DNA of 64,000 bases, taken from positions 57,474,001 to 57,538,000 of the forward strand of contig JBITNC010000001.1 in the NCBI GenBank assembly GCA_050084985.1, read 5' to 3'. Each line of letters opens with the position of its first letter. The first letter of the stretch is position 1. This DNA is from Nageia nagi (taxonomy: Eukaryota > Pinophyta). Of this stretch, positions 1-10,929 are shown piece after piece. Below the pieces are notes generated by a model, which worked only from the letters and a program-made list of their open reading frames with translations, did not search any database and was not told the origin of the DNA. Both the position numbers and the translations under genes were made by a program.

Positions 1-660
1 CATCAATGAAAGTTAAGATGCAAGATGTTCTTCTAAGTGACTTAGTCTGAAATGGACCCATCAAATTTGAATGCACAAGTTGAAGAGGTTGAGATGCTCT
101 TGTTGCCTTATCTTTTTCAAACTTTTATTGATGAATCTTACCAATAATGCACTTTTTCTATAGACCAATCAAAGGAAAAATTAAAGGCAAACCTTCTTAA
201 GTTCTAGGTCTTTCATGACTTGAATGCATTTGTCATTAAAGTAACCTAAATGATGGTGCCAAAGATTACCTCTATATCACACACTAGAAGCATGACACAT
301 CTATGAGGGAACTTGATCCACAATGTAGAGGTTATCTTTCATAGATCCTTTAACCAAAGTGGCAAGTGCTTTCTTAATGTATCAAGATTGAGAGTCAAAT
401 ACAAAAGAGTACCCTTTTATAGCAACTTGGATCATGGAGAGAAAGTTCATACTTAACTTAAGAATATAAAAAATCTTTTCAAAAATCTTTTTGTGAATCA
501 ACACACTCCCAATTCCTTGGACTTAATGGGTAGAGTTATCACCTATCACAACTACATCTTTTCTATACTTGTGAAAGTTCTCAAACTTTTCCTTTTCAAA
601 GCATAGGTGATTAGTGAAATCAAAATCAACAATCTAATCAAACAAAAAAGATTGAGATAT
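1..660 (-). pseudogene. copia A1 pol start: GAG-pre-integrase and integrase N-terminal remnant
   Basis: In reverse complement this reads as a broken copia pol N-terminus: an LVHS-like integrase start near 60-130 and a pre-integrase HHHLGYFNDKC-like segment near 205-250. Stops and frame changes interrupt it and no ORF over 60 codons survives. It is placed by collinearity with A3 (51400-51850). It would have encoded the zinc-binding front of integrase; it is dead here. Confidence 0.55.
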
Positions 661-1656
661 GGAGTAGAGTGCCATAGCAAAACTAGCTTGAATATTTTTT
701 TTTTCTTTTGAAATTCTTTATATTTTCATTACCTTTGTTCTTTTCCTCTCTTTTCTTTTTGTAGCAATCAACTTCTTTATGACTTTTGATGCCATAATAG
801 TTATAATTACCATCAAACTTTTCCTTAAGATAAAGATTATTTACTTTACCTTTTCCATCTCTTTGCTTGAAGTGGTTATTTTTGCTATTATTCCTACTAC
901 TATTGTTGGTATTTCTATTGTTTTCATTATTACCATTATTCCTATTATTGTTGTAGCCATTCCTTTTTTTATCAAACCTTTTGGAAGAAGAAGGATAAGA
1001 TTTCTTTATATAATTGAACTTCTTATTGAAAGGAGTTTTGGTTGCTTCAAGAGCAACATTATTACCCTCAGAAGAAGAAATCAACACCTTATTTTTAAAG
1101 GTTTTCTCATACTTCAAAAGGTGCCTAGAAAGGTTCTCAAGGGAGAAAACTTCTTCTTTATCATCAAGCCTTGTTTCCATAATCATTACAAATTTTTCAA
1201 ACTTTGAAGAATGATGAATACCATGAACTCATCATCGATCCAATTACACCCATAAGCAACAAGTTGGGTCTTTAGGTCAATGATTTTGTTGAAGTAAATG
1301 GCAACATTTTCATCTTCCCCTTGATGAGATTGATGCAACTTTTGAAGAATGGTAAACCTTCTTAAAAAATTTGAACCAACATAGATTTTCTTAAGCTTAT
1401 CCTAGGCTTCCTTTACTAAGGTTGAAGAGAAAATAATCAAAAGCACATCATATGAAATTACACGGTAAATCATGGAGGTTGCCAACTCATTCTTCATGTT
1501 GTAAGCCTCTAGTACCTTCTCATCTACATGAGGTACAAGGTTCTCATACACTATTTGCCAAAGCTTCCTTGCTTGCAACTCAGCTCTCATCTATGGTTCC
1601 CAAATCTCAAAGTTGAAACCATCAAGAATATGTTTGGGTAAAAAAGATTCTCCCAT
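660..1656 (-). pseudogene. copia A1 gag remnant with Asn-rich linker
   Basis: The gag ATG is probably at 1656-1654, in the same place as in A3 (52839). Two open pieces remain: 1590-1402 (UBN2-type copia gag, RKLWQIVYENL-like motif) and 1186-683. The second piece carries a linker extremely rich in Asn (about residues 78-106) and then the nucleocapsid knuckle. In the CX2CX4HX4C knuckle the first two Cys are both Tyr, leaving Y-NY-Y-GIKS-H-KEVD-C, so zinc binding should be lost. The normal role is packaging of element RNA. The plus-strand ORF 779-1207 is the antisense shadow. Confidence 0.7.
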
Positions 1657-4415
1657 TTGCTACATAAGAATATAAAAAATAATAAGCATGTGGTTTAATA
1701 AATAATATTAAATTTTAAGTTTTAACCAAGTAAATAATACATTTTACATTTAATACTAGAGACATATTTTATTTGATTCACAAGTGTAAATGTTTTACAA
1801 CTCAAATAATCCATGTACCCAAATACATTTTTCATATTAAGAATTGTATATGTAGAGTGATATTGTTGAGGTTTATTTTCTTATCTAAGATTAGGCCTTC
1901 ACTAGGATGCCCACACAAGAGGAGTCCAAGTCCTACCAATCCTCAACTAGTTCACCTTAGTTAGTTTTATACTCTCACAAGGATAAGTGCCTACTATTTT
2001 CCAATGTTATGATGTTTATTGGATCGATCAAATTATTAATCTTGATTTGGTTTCAAGTTGTCCTCCTAGGTTATTAGGATAATCCTTGAATGGACGTGTG
2101 AACATGTTATATCACTACACACATGCCTATCCACCTATTAGATTTATGTTTAGACAAACAGAGGATTTAGAGGCAATTGAAAAGTATGAACTTTTCACTA
2201 TTTGGATCATCAAACTTAAAGGCTCTAATACACTTGTCATCACCTCATGGCTCCTCAAACAAGTCATGTTGCAGAATGTACATGCAGATGTGTTCATTTT
2301 AAGGGGTTGGTCATATCAATGTTAGTATTTTTATTTGTATAAGCAAATAAAGCAAAATATAAAATATGAAGTAAAGAGCATAAATAAAACATCATCTATT
2401 AAAAATTTTGAAACCTAAGTGTCCAATGGGTTTTGTTCACCAACCCCTAAAGGACACTTTTACATCATTACTAATTTTGCAAAAGTCTATTCTTATAGAA
2501 AGAAGTATATTGCATTATAACTTAAGATTTGAAGTAATAAGTATGTATTATTTGAATTTTTTTAAAAAAAATAAGTATCTAACTTAAATTTTAAGTCCTT
2601 AAGCATTTATCACCAAAAATTAAATTCTAAGCATGTTTCATTAAGTTAAACATTTAAGTACTAAACATGCATCATTTAAGTATAAGTATGCATTAACTTA
2701 ATAAATAAGTATTAGGCATGCATAAAATTTAAGTACTAAGCCTAAGTATGCATCATTTTAACTTAAAAGTATAAATTTAAAAATTCACTTTTTAACTTAA
2801 CAATTTTAAGTAAAGAAATATATCTTTTAACTTAAAAATTGCAAATACTTAACAAATAAGTACTATGCATTTAACTTTTAAATAGTAAGCATTTACTTAA
2901 GATTTTAAGCCCTAATAATTAAAAATTAAGCATCATGTTTTACACTTTAAGTAAAAAAAATTCACACAAATTCCCCTTTTACTTAAGGTTGTACCTCTAA
3001 AGATAGCATACTTAGCTTAACTTAATATTTTAATAAACTTCTCTTAATAAGTGCTAAGTTTAAAAAATTAATGCCTCTAATAAAATTCTAAACTTTAGTA
3101 ATAAGTTTTTTTAAGTTAATAAGATAAATCATCATTGAAATTTAAAGTATAGCTCTACTTTAAGTCAGAGAGCATTTAATATGTAAGATACTCATTAAAG
3201 AAATAGACTAAGCATGTAGTCATCCTCAAAAGATTACTTGCAAGAAAACACAATACCATTAATGATCATCTACCAAAAAAATTAATGTAAAGGCATGAAA
3301 GGACTTAAAGAAAATAATGGAAGAGAAAAAAAGGAGCGAAGGACAAAAAAAGGAATACCACCACACCCTACATAGCAGGAGGTGGAGAGGGGCCATGTGA
3401 GGAGCTTAAGCCCCTTGATGGGTGAATAGGTGGGGTGAGGAAGGAGCTGGTATGAGTGTGGAGGGATTAGATGAAGTAAGGGAGAGGGTTATAAAGTTTA
3501 GAGGACACAAGGTGAAGGTCACATGGGATGATAAAGGTCACAAGGTGATGATAGGCTGCAAGGTAGTGCAAGCTAGGGGGCAACATAGGTTGCAAGGTAG
3601 AGGCCATGGAGGGTAGTAGGCTACAAGGTAATGGAGGATACGAGGTGGAGGTCACAGAGGGTGATGGGTTGTAGGGTGATAGAGGTTGCAAGGTAGAGGC
3701 TGCAGAGGGTAGCAAGTGATCAAGTTGCCATGTAGACAACACCTGCCAATGGCTGACATCTAGGCTCAAAACCCTCAAAAATCAACCCTGCCAAAAATGT
3801 CACCCTTCTATATATTTTTAAAAATAGAACTAATTTGTCAAAATTTGTTCAAAAAATTAAAAAATATCAAGGTTTTTAAGAATAATAAATGCCTCTTTAT
3901 ATTTGAATAAGAATTGAAGAGTTTTTTTTATGTAAAGTATATACTCAAATAATTTATTTTTTATGTATGAAGTATATTTTTGTAAAAAAAATGCAATGTT
4001 TTGCCAAATAAAGTTAAGTGAGTATAGTATATCTACTCCTTCCTTATTTCTTTTTTTTTAAAAAAAAAACTAAAGAAGAAAAAAATTAGTATACTAAATG
4101 CTATTTTTATATACTATCCTCTTAAGTAAAAAAAACTATATTAAGCATTTTAAAAATAATAATACTACCAACATAAGAGGCTAGTGTAAATAAAAAAATT
4201 GCATTATATTACCTAATTTGACCAAAAAAGAGAAACTAACATATAGAAAATAATATGTTAGTAGCAAAATGTAATAATAAAAAAAATAACCAATAAGGAA
4301 GGATATTATACCTTCTCTTAGTTTTACCTCAACAAGAGAGTGTAGGATGAGGAATGAAGAAGGATCACCAAGATGTCACTTCCACACCAATGATGTGAAT
4401 ATGAGCATCCAAGAT
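1657..4415 (-). other. copia A1 long untranslated leader
   Basis: This 2.76-kb stretch between gag and the primer site has no credible ORF. The part next to gag (1864-2480) aligns with A2 (33118-33800) and A3 (52998-53700) and contains a hairpin at 2417-2460. About 2480-3330 is AT-rich with many short repeats built on taagta/taagcat. At 3340-3780 there is a G-rich block on the plus strand (C-rich in element sense) of degenerate repeats around ggttgcaaggtagaggc. The rest (3800-4320) is AT-rich. A 103-codon minus ORF at 3778-3467 lies in the repeat block and is low complexity. Confidence 0.6.
3400..3730. repeat. GC-rich degenerate tandem repeat in the A1 leader
   Basis: Variants of 'ggttgcaaggtagaggc' and 'gaggtcacagagggt' recur irregularly, strongly purine-rich on the plus strand and far more GC-rich than the flanks. 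The same structural position in A2 and A3 holds different GC-rich blocks. Confidence 0.55.
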
Positions 4416-4427
4416 GTTCTAATACCA
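4416..4427 (-). other. primer-binding site of copia A1
   Basis: The reverse complement reads TGGTATTAGAAC, close to the TGGTATCAGAGC used by many copia elements (complement of the 3' end of initiator Met tRNA). It lies 2 bp from the LTR edge, as in A2. Confidence 0.7.
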
Positions 4428-4429
4428 AA

Positions 4430-4916
4430 TGAAAGAATTGAACTATAACATGAGCAACTTTAAACTTCTAATATCATATGAAAGCTCACAATACACATCT
4501 AACAAATTCACAAAGATAACACAAGATGTAAGTGGTTCCTCCAACTAGAAGTACATCCACTAACTAGATCTTTACTTCAATCACAAATACAACTCTCTTA
4601 CAATCCTCTTAATCTCAACTCCTAAGCACTATCTTATAGCATAACTTTACTCTACACTTGGTGTGTAATCACAAAGAGGGAGCCTTCTATTTATAGGATA
4701 AAATCTCTCTTTGGATCACCCTTTTATCCAATGTACAAAAGCATGATATGCACATTCTTTTAACCAAGGAGCATGCTCATGACATGAAGTGTAGGACAAG
4801 TTACATTATCTTATTCAATTAAATACTTAAGGTATCAAATGATACCCTTAAGTATTAGTGAACTTACATGTAAGATTAATACAAACCTTTATAATAATGC
4901 ATTATACATTCCAACT
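4430..4916 (-). repeat. 5' LTR of copia A1
   Basis: It is bounded on the right by ...cattccaact, where family A LTRs end ...attcyaaca, and on the left by tgaaagaattga next to the primer site. It shares the block 'agtggttcctcc...agtacatccactaacta' with the A2 and A3 LTRs. A TATA box (reverse complement TATAAATAG) lies at 4687-4695. It is more diverged than the other copies, so its outer edge is uncertain by a few bases. Confidence 0.65.
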
Positions 4917-6606
4917 ACTAAACCAACCATTTTTTTTTGGGTTAGCCTAGTGATAGGGACTAAACTAATCATCAGTGTAATAGATACATTGTCAATAGTA
5001 CTATAATCATGCATGATTGGAAAATATTCAAACTAATCATCTTGTAATCACATATAAGAATAGGGCATGTACCTCATGATGATGAGTAGCATATCATATA
5101 CATAGCTGAAAAATATTCAAACCAACCATATCTCTAAATCACTTTTGCTAGTTGGGTCTCAACTAACCTCCATCTTTGAGCCACCTTTGTTGGTTAGGTC
5201 TCAACTAACCATCATCATATAGTTATTTATGATTCATATGTTGCATCTAGGAATGGGGCATGTACCTCATGATGTTTAACATATATGATTTTGATTACAT
5301 GTGTTCCATTCAGGAATGGGGCATGTACCCCATGACAATGTGGACACACCTTTATCATGACTTCCTATATATGCATCTAAGAATAAAATATTGAGTATTT
5401 CTGTATTTGGTATTCTCAAGATGATGTATGCATATTATATTTATTTCATCCTTGCTCTATTATTGCTATATCATTTCTGATGTTACTCTTATATTCACTG
5501 CTATATCTTTTATGAGTTAACAATCATGTATGTACTTGGAAGTGTGTACCTTTCATTTTTTAGGTTTCATTCTTTGCTCTTGGTTGATTCTACTACATGC
5601 AAGCCATTACATCTCACAACCAAGGCAAAGAGGGAGTAATATAAATCATCAAATCCTTGTTTACTCAGATAATAAACCAAGTGCCAAATTTTTCTTCTCT
5701 TTACCTTTACTTCCTTTACAATTATAATGTTAATTCAAGATTCAAATTCATCATACTTATAAAGGGGGCATTTTTTGACACCTAAAAGTGGTCCCTTTAA
5801 TATGTTCCACTTAGGAGCAACTTTACATACATGTTTAATCATATTTTAGTCATATTTTATCCTTATTATCACATATTTCTTAGATTGTGTTCTTATTTTT
5901 ATGTTAGGTGCATCGAGACAACTTCAACCAATATTCAAGGGGTCAAATAGTGATATCATGCCTAATATAAATGTAAGTATTTATAACCTGGGGAAAGTAT
6001 GTCAAGATTCATCTCGATAGTTGATACCCTAATTTTGGTTATTTCTAAATACCACCTATTGGGATTGGAATCTTATTATCACTTGAGGGAATATTTGTTA
6101 TCCATATTTGTAATCATGTGCTCAGTTCTACTTATCATCATATCTGCTATCATCGATCCTTGTTGGTGAGCCTCATTCATTCAAAATGATGGAATTTACA
6201 ATAATTTGCATACCTACAATGAGCTTCCTAAGACTAGTGTTTGAGCTATTATTCCTTTTGCAGTTTGCCTTGAGGTTTGCACAAGGTTACTACTCTTCAA
6301 CAAATTCATTTATCATATCCTTGACTACAACATAGGTAAGGACACAAATATTTATCTTTTACTTGATTCCTTTCTCTTTAGTATGTGTATCTTGTTTTAC
6401 ATCTTAACATCAATGTAACTTGTTATTCTATTACTGTACTATTGTATTCCCTTATTCATGTATATTTATTTGAGTAAATTAGCTTAGATAAATCATACTT
6501 AAATATTTATGCGTATTTAGTTCATTTAGGATAAAACCTTAGGTGATACCAAAACACATATCAACATTGGCTATTGGTTTATAATTTTGAAAGTATGGGA
6601 AATATT
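4917..6606. other. AT-rich intergenic DNA with short dispersed repeats
   Basis: No gene is recognised. The motif aggaatggggcatgtacc occurs three times (near 5056, 5249 and 5312) and a unit ending ggtctcaactaacc occurs twice (5134-5168 and 5177-5210). A 'ttttgacacctaaaag' stretch near 5767 resembles a gypsy LTR edge, but no partner was found. The ORF at 5530-5727 has no recognisable features. Confidence 0.4.
5056..5337. repeat. short direct repeats (gaatggggcatgtacctcatga)
   Basis: Three copies of a motif of about 25 bp lie at 5056-5081, 5249-5274 and 5312-5337, each followed by catga. Between the first two lie two copies of a unit of about 43 bp with the core ggtctcaactaacc. They may be sub-repeats of a decayed LTR; the function is unknown. 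Confidence 0.55.
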
Positions 6607-6995
6607 ACAAGTTCTCATTTTTCTAGAAGGGTTTCCATACTTGAAGCATATGCAAAAATTTGAATGAAAATATCTTGTTAGATTTGGAAATGGATGAATT
6701 GATCTATGAAATATTTCATCATTTCATTGCTTCAACTAGGAAAGAAAATGCTAATAATGTTATTGAATTTATGAGAGATATTATGATTTTGATCACAAAT
6801 GAAAGTGATCATATATCTCTCCCAATCTTCTTAATGTTATTGGATGTTTGGAGACAAAATTTGATTGCTACTACTATTGCACATAAATTTGTAAACAACA
6901 TTTTTAAATATTATGAGGAGAAGCTAATACTATTTTTAGGTAATGAAGGGATTAAGGAAGACGATGCAAATTTTTCTCTTGATTATGATGACTAG
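6607..6995 (+). pseudogene. PDS5-like cohesin cofactor fragment (intron-less, frame-broken)
   Basis: Two frames join into one homology. 6607-6660 reads ...HFSRRVSILEAYAKI; after a frame change near 6660 the ORF 6660-6995 reads LLDLEMDELIYEIFHHF, then NVIEFMRDIMIL, ESDHISLP and a C-terminal KLILFL. This order (SFxRRVxILExxAK, then LDLExDxL, NVxxxMxxIM, ESxxIS) is characteristic of the HEAT-repeat N-terminal region of plant PDS5, the sister-chromatid cohesion cofactor. Only about 120 residues of a protein normally well over 700 residues are present, without an intron and with a frameshift, so it is a captured or processed fragment. It lies in the same orientation as the SLC35F-like fragment 1.5 kb downstream. 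Confidence 0.6.
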
Positions 6996-8230
6996 ATTGA
7001 TGAATCAACCTTAAAAAAATGAAGAAGGGACTGAAATTGTTCATTAAAAAGAAGATCTTACAAATTTAAAGAATACTTGTATGGAAAATTCTAAAGTTGT
7101 GCCCACCATGGAAAAATAAGTAAATTTCAAAATAGAAAATATTGAAGACAAATCAAAATTGCAAGATCCTGATAAAATATTTAACAATAAAGATGAGTTC
7201 AGTTTTAGAGAAGAAGCACTTGAGATGTGGAACAACTATGAAGTCATTAGTGAAAGGTATGAAGATAATTATGATTTTTATGAAAATGGTCTGTTATATT
7301 TGCATAACTTTATCATTTAGGAGGATAATGATGTTAAAACATATTAACTGAGTTTAAAGGGTTTGGTCTAGACTCCCAAACCAAACCTAGAGAGAAGAAT
7401 ATTCATGATAATTTTATTATGGATGATTTAGATGAGTTCAAACTTAGTACACCATCAAGGAAGGTAATAATGAAATCTTCATTATATCATTTAGTTTCAT
7501 TAACACCTAATACTAAATAAAATTTAACACTTCATGCTAAGACCATTTTACTTTCTATGTTTCATAGTGGTCACTATGTTGGTGAAAACTCTTGCAAATT
7601 TTGTAATGGGAAGGAATGGCTCAAGATTTTTTATCCATTTTAATTTAACTTAAATTAAAATGTAGAATTTCTAGATCCATTTATACTTTGGTAGGATGAA
7701 AATAAGCATTTTGGAGGTATTGTTATTGGTCTTATGGGTTGCAAGCATGTTTTAAATAAAGATCAACTTTTATTAGAAAATAAAGATTTGTTGTAGAAAA
7801 TTGTTCATGGGCATGTCTAAGTGATGTTCCTTTTGTGATCCTTCATTATGGAGCTCCTTGCCCATTACTATGGCTTGTTGCAATGAATCTAGTGAACTAT
7901 GGTCAAACTTGTGAGTTTTCATGTGTGGTGGAACTAGTTGCAACATTATTGATTTGTCAAGAGTCCTTTTGTGACATTGAGAATAAGAAGCTTCATCATG
8001 TTGGAGCCACTCTTGAGGTATATATCCTTACCCAAGATCGTATGTATATGCTGATGGAGATTCAATATAGTGATATATACATACCATAAGAGATTTTGGA
8101 TAAAATAAGTGACACATGTGCTCCTATTATCTCTTTTTATATGAAATTTTCATATCTAGTTATGTTCATACAAGTGGACTTGACTAGGAGGGAAATTTTG
8201 AGTAATGTTTGATACATATCCGAGTTAGTG
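6996..8230 (+). pseudogene. unidentified coding remnants between the PDS5-like and SLC35F-like fragments
   Basis: Two stretches look formerly coding but are not recognised. 7142-7320 in one frame gives an acidic, aromatic-rich peptide (KDEFSFREEALEMWNNYE-like). 7835-8089 is open for 84 codons (LLWLVAMNLVNYG, then LHHVGATLEVYILTQDRMYML) and continues past a TAA with EILDKISDTCAPIISFYM-like sequence to about 8215. Codon-like composition and readable continuation across isolated stops suggest dead coding sequence in the same plus orientation as its neighbours. I do not assign a family. Confidence 0.35.
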
Positions 8231-8464
8231 ACTTATGAGAGGTTCTTTACACCTAAAGATGAGATCAAAATATTCTTTTAATCAAAATTTTCATTGTGAC
8301 AATGTTGGATCTTCTTTTGGGATGATTAGAGGTGAAGTTTAAAATTTAACAATTGTATATCTATGTATTTACAACTCATGCAATCCATTGTTAGGGTTGT
8401 TGTTAAACCTCTTAAAATTTTTATTCCTAATATTTATATGATAATATTTAAAGCAAGTTATTTT

Positions 8465-8890
8465 TGGATTGTTGCTTGGTATTGGTATGCTTTATAGGGG
8501 TTTATATATGTCCAAGGAAATTATCTTATTGTAAATATATACTAGTACATATCAATTACTAGTGTGACATTATTATACTCTAGGACCATACCATAGATTA
8601 TAATAAAGATGAAGTATACATTGCTTGTTGGTGTAGTCACTTATTTTGATAATTTTGTTATGGTTTTCCTCTCAAATATGAATGAGTTTGATATAGGTGG
8701 AAGCAAATCAATCCTAGGAAATGCACTTGTTATTGGAGGGACTATATTCTTTGTAATGAATAATGTTGGTGAGAAGTTTTGTGTAAAGAAGAAAGATTGT
8801 GTTTCTCTTATTGGTATTTTTGGATGTTGATAAGTGGAATCCAATTGCTGGTTTGTGAGAGAAAGGAATGGGATTCATTGGATTGGAAAT
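8465..8890 (+). pseudogene. SLC35F/DUF914-like membrane transporter fragment (intron-less, frame-broken)
   Basis: In one frame: VAWYWYAL, stop, GFIYVQGNYLIVN, stop, YISITSVTLL, then GGSKSILGNALVIGGTIFF, NNVGEKFCVKKKD and GIFG. A frame change near 8825 leads into LISGIQLLVCERKEWDSLDW. The order WYWY, VQGNYL, YxSITSV, GSKxxxGDALVI, SNVGEEFCVKKKD, ERKELESVDW is that of plant SLC35F1/F2-type (DUF914) nucleotide-sugar/drug-metabolite transporters. The stops fall at the conserved Gln of YQY and at a Trp, and about 8-10 residues after IIL are missing. It covers perhaps a third of the family's length. No intron is seen, which favours capture through RNA. Confidence 0.65.
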
Positions 8891-10112
8891 ATAATCAAAG
8901 GGTTCAGGTTATAGAACATAATGGAAATGTACTAAAAGGATGGTTGGAAATGATTTGACTTTCCTACAAATGGATATGGCAAGTATCCATGTTTTCATTT
9001 TGGTTATTAAGGGTGGCATTCATTGATGGAATGTAGTAAATTTGATTCCACTTGAAAGCACACTTAAAAAACTAATTGACATGGAATTGAATTGCACAAG
9101 AAAAGAAAAAATAAAATTTTTGGTTGGCACTTGGAATGAGAGTAAAGGAAAACCTTATTTTGAATCACTAAGGTGGTTGGCATCTCCATCTTAGAAGCCA
9201 AAATTGTAGTTTTTGGGTTGCAATAAATAGAAATGGGTTCAAATATTTTGGCTAAGTCAGGTGCAAAAGAAGATGTAGGGATTGAAGGGAGTGTTAGTGG
9301 ATAGTGGTTTTTGGATAGTATTAGTGAAATCATAGATGAGGAGAGACTATTTTTTTGTGTAGGACCTTACCAGTTGGTTGATCTACTTATTGGTGCATGG
9401 GTTAGAAGAGATATTTTTCAATTTGTTAGGGATATTATTGATGGAGTTGTTTCTTGCAATCTTAGATGTGTGCTTGCAACAAGGTACCTAAGGAAATAAA
9501 GATGAGATTTTTCTCAATACTTTGTGTATTATAAATAGTCATTTTCCTACTCACATGGATATTGTGGCTGTTCAAAATATAGATTCTAATTATGTCCTTC
9601 AAAGCATGTTATTTGATAGTACAACAATCAATTCTAACACTGAAGGAGTTTCATGAGTAGTTCAAATATTTTTGGGTATAAACACTATAGGGTTGGTTTC
9701 ATAGGAGGTCATATTAGAATTAGCTCAGGTTGATATGATTATCTAAATTTCCATCTGAATTATATTTCTTATGGGGATTCCATTGACTACATCAAACAAA
9801 AATATTTTGAGACTTTAATTAAGAAACACGAACTAAGATAGGAGATAAGATTTTTGCAGTTTTCAACATGTTAGTAGCTTTATTGTAATCATTATAGAGA
9901 AATATCAACATAGAGGGTTTTTCTGAGGCTATTATGCAATTACAACTAGTTATGGTTATGCTTTGGTTTATTTAGAATTTGTTGAGGATATGATGGCATT
10001 ACTTGTGCATTTCTTCTCTAGAATTTCACTTAGTTTTAGTTCATCCCAACCAAATGATATTGGAATTATGTTGATATTTCTTGAGGATAAGAAATTTTGG
10101 GAGAGATGATAT
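8891..10112 (+). pseudogene. unidentified coding-like remnant before the putative 3' LTR
   Basis: 9311-9499 is open for 62 codons (IIDEERLFFCVGPYQLVDLL, then IGAWVRRDIFQFV and CVLATRYLRK). Readable pieces continue after stops or frame changes to about 9840 (HMDIVAVQNIDSNYVLQSML, GGHIRISS, ISYGDSIDYIKQKYFETL). This is typical of a dead protein-coding segment. The family is not recognised. Orientation is the same as the two identified fragments upstream. The stretch 8891-9290 shows nothing clear. Confidence 0.35.
10095..10112 (+). other. possible polypurine tract before LTR L
   Basis: ttttgggagagatgatat directly precedes the TG of the putative LTR. A purine run just upstream of an LTR is the plus-strand primer of LTR retrotransposons, which would make this LTR the 3' one of a plus-strand element whose body is 10112 and below. 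Confidence 0.45.
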
Positions 10113-10929
10113 TGTAATATCCCCTTTTGTGATTTATGTGGATCCCACTTAGTTCTATTCATTAAATTATCAAATTTGTCTTGTTAGAGTGGGACACACC
10201 ATTTAGGGGTATTAATAATGTATTTTGTATTAAAAAAATATATTAAAATATAACATAAAGTGGTGTTAAGTTATGGGGACCACTTAATGAGAGATTAGAA
10301 ACCTCATGTATTTATATGCTAGGAGAGCTTCATTTGGCATTATGTTATATTGATATTTTATTATCTTGTGATCTTGATGAGGAGGTTGATCCTTCAACCA
10401 CACTTTTGGAGACTAAAGCTGATCTTGAACTCTTCAAAGGGCTCAATCAAGTAGACAAGGTTGGTCCTTGCTATTTGGTTGAAAATTCAAAGAGTTGCTC
10501 CCATGGATTGTTAAGAGATAAATCCATTCCAAGTTTATCATTGGAGCTTAATTATAGTCTTTCAGTTGGAGTTTGTGTTTTAATTTTCAGAATTCAGAAT
10601 CTAAGGTTTATGTGGAGTTTATTACTAGATTTTAATGGTTTTTCAATATAGAAAGGCTTGGGAGAAGTTCACCCATTTTTGGGGATCTATTTTATAGAGT
10701 TTTCAGAGCCAGTTATTCCCTAGAGAGGATGTCCAACTTAGGGAAGCTTCTTTTGCATATTTGAGCACATATTTGAGTACCCTTTTAGTTGAACTTTGTA
10801 AACCTTATTTTAAAAATAAACTAAAATTTATGTGTTATGTTTGTGGCTATCTTAGGGTTTTGTTCTATTTTTTAATATTATTTACAAATATGATTTTTGT
10901 TAGCAAATAATTAAGTTAGGGTTATTACA
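10113..10929 (+). repeat. putative 3' LTR (L) of a plus-strand retroelement
   Basis: It begins TGTAATATCCCC and ends ...TTAGGGTTATTACA, a TG...CA-bounded stretch of 817 bp with edges typical of plant gypsy LTRs. A TATA-like tatttatat lies at 10309-10317. No primer site follows the right edge, whereas a purine tract precedes the left edge, so it is read as a 3' LTR. No 5' partner is seen in the window; the ORF 10316-10651 inside it is probably fortuitous. Confidence 0.45.

Larger units (their letters stand above)
1..4916 (-). mobile_element. Ty1-copia LTR retrotransposon, family A copy A1, cut by the window edge
   Basis: The element reads right to left: 5' LTR (4430 to about 4916), tRNA-iMet-type primer site (4416-4427), a leader of about 2.8 kb, gag (start 1656), then the start of pol running off position 1. 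It matches copies A2 (23184-35904) and A3 (47580-55543) in order, leader start and gag. The 1-660 stretch still shows the GAG-pre-integrase signature in reverse complement (two or three His followed by LG at about 210-245). No target duplication can be tested because the 3' half lies outside the window. Frameshifts and stops make it non-functional. Confidence 0.8.

Noticed and set aside
779-1207. Plus-strand ORF of 142 codons, hydrophobic
   Set aside because: Antisense of the Asn-rich copia A1 gag; Ile/Val-rich composition is the complement of AAY codons.
3467-3778. Minus ORF of 103 codons in the A1 leader
   Set aside because: Low-complexity Ser/Pro/Leu translation of the GC-rich repeat block.
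4928-4960. gggttagcctagtgataggg as a tRNA A box
   Set aside because: No B box downstream and no clover-leaf potential seen.
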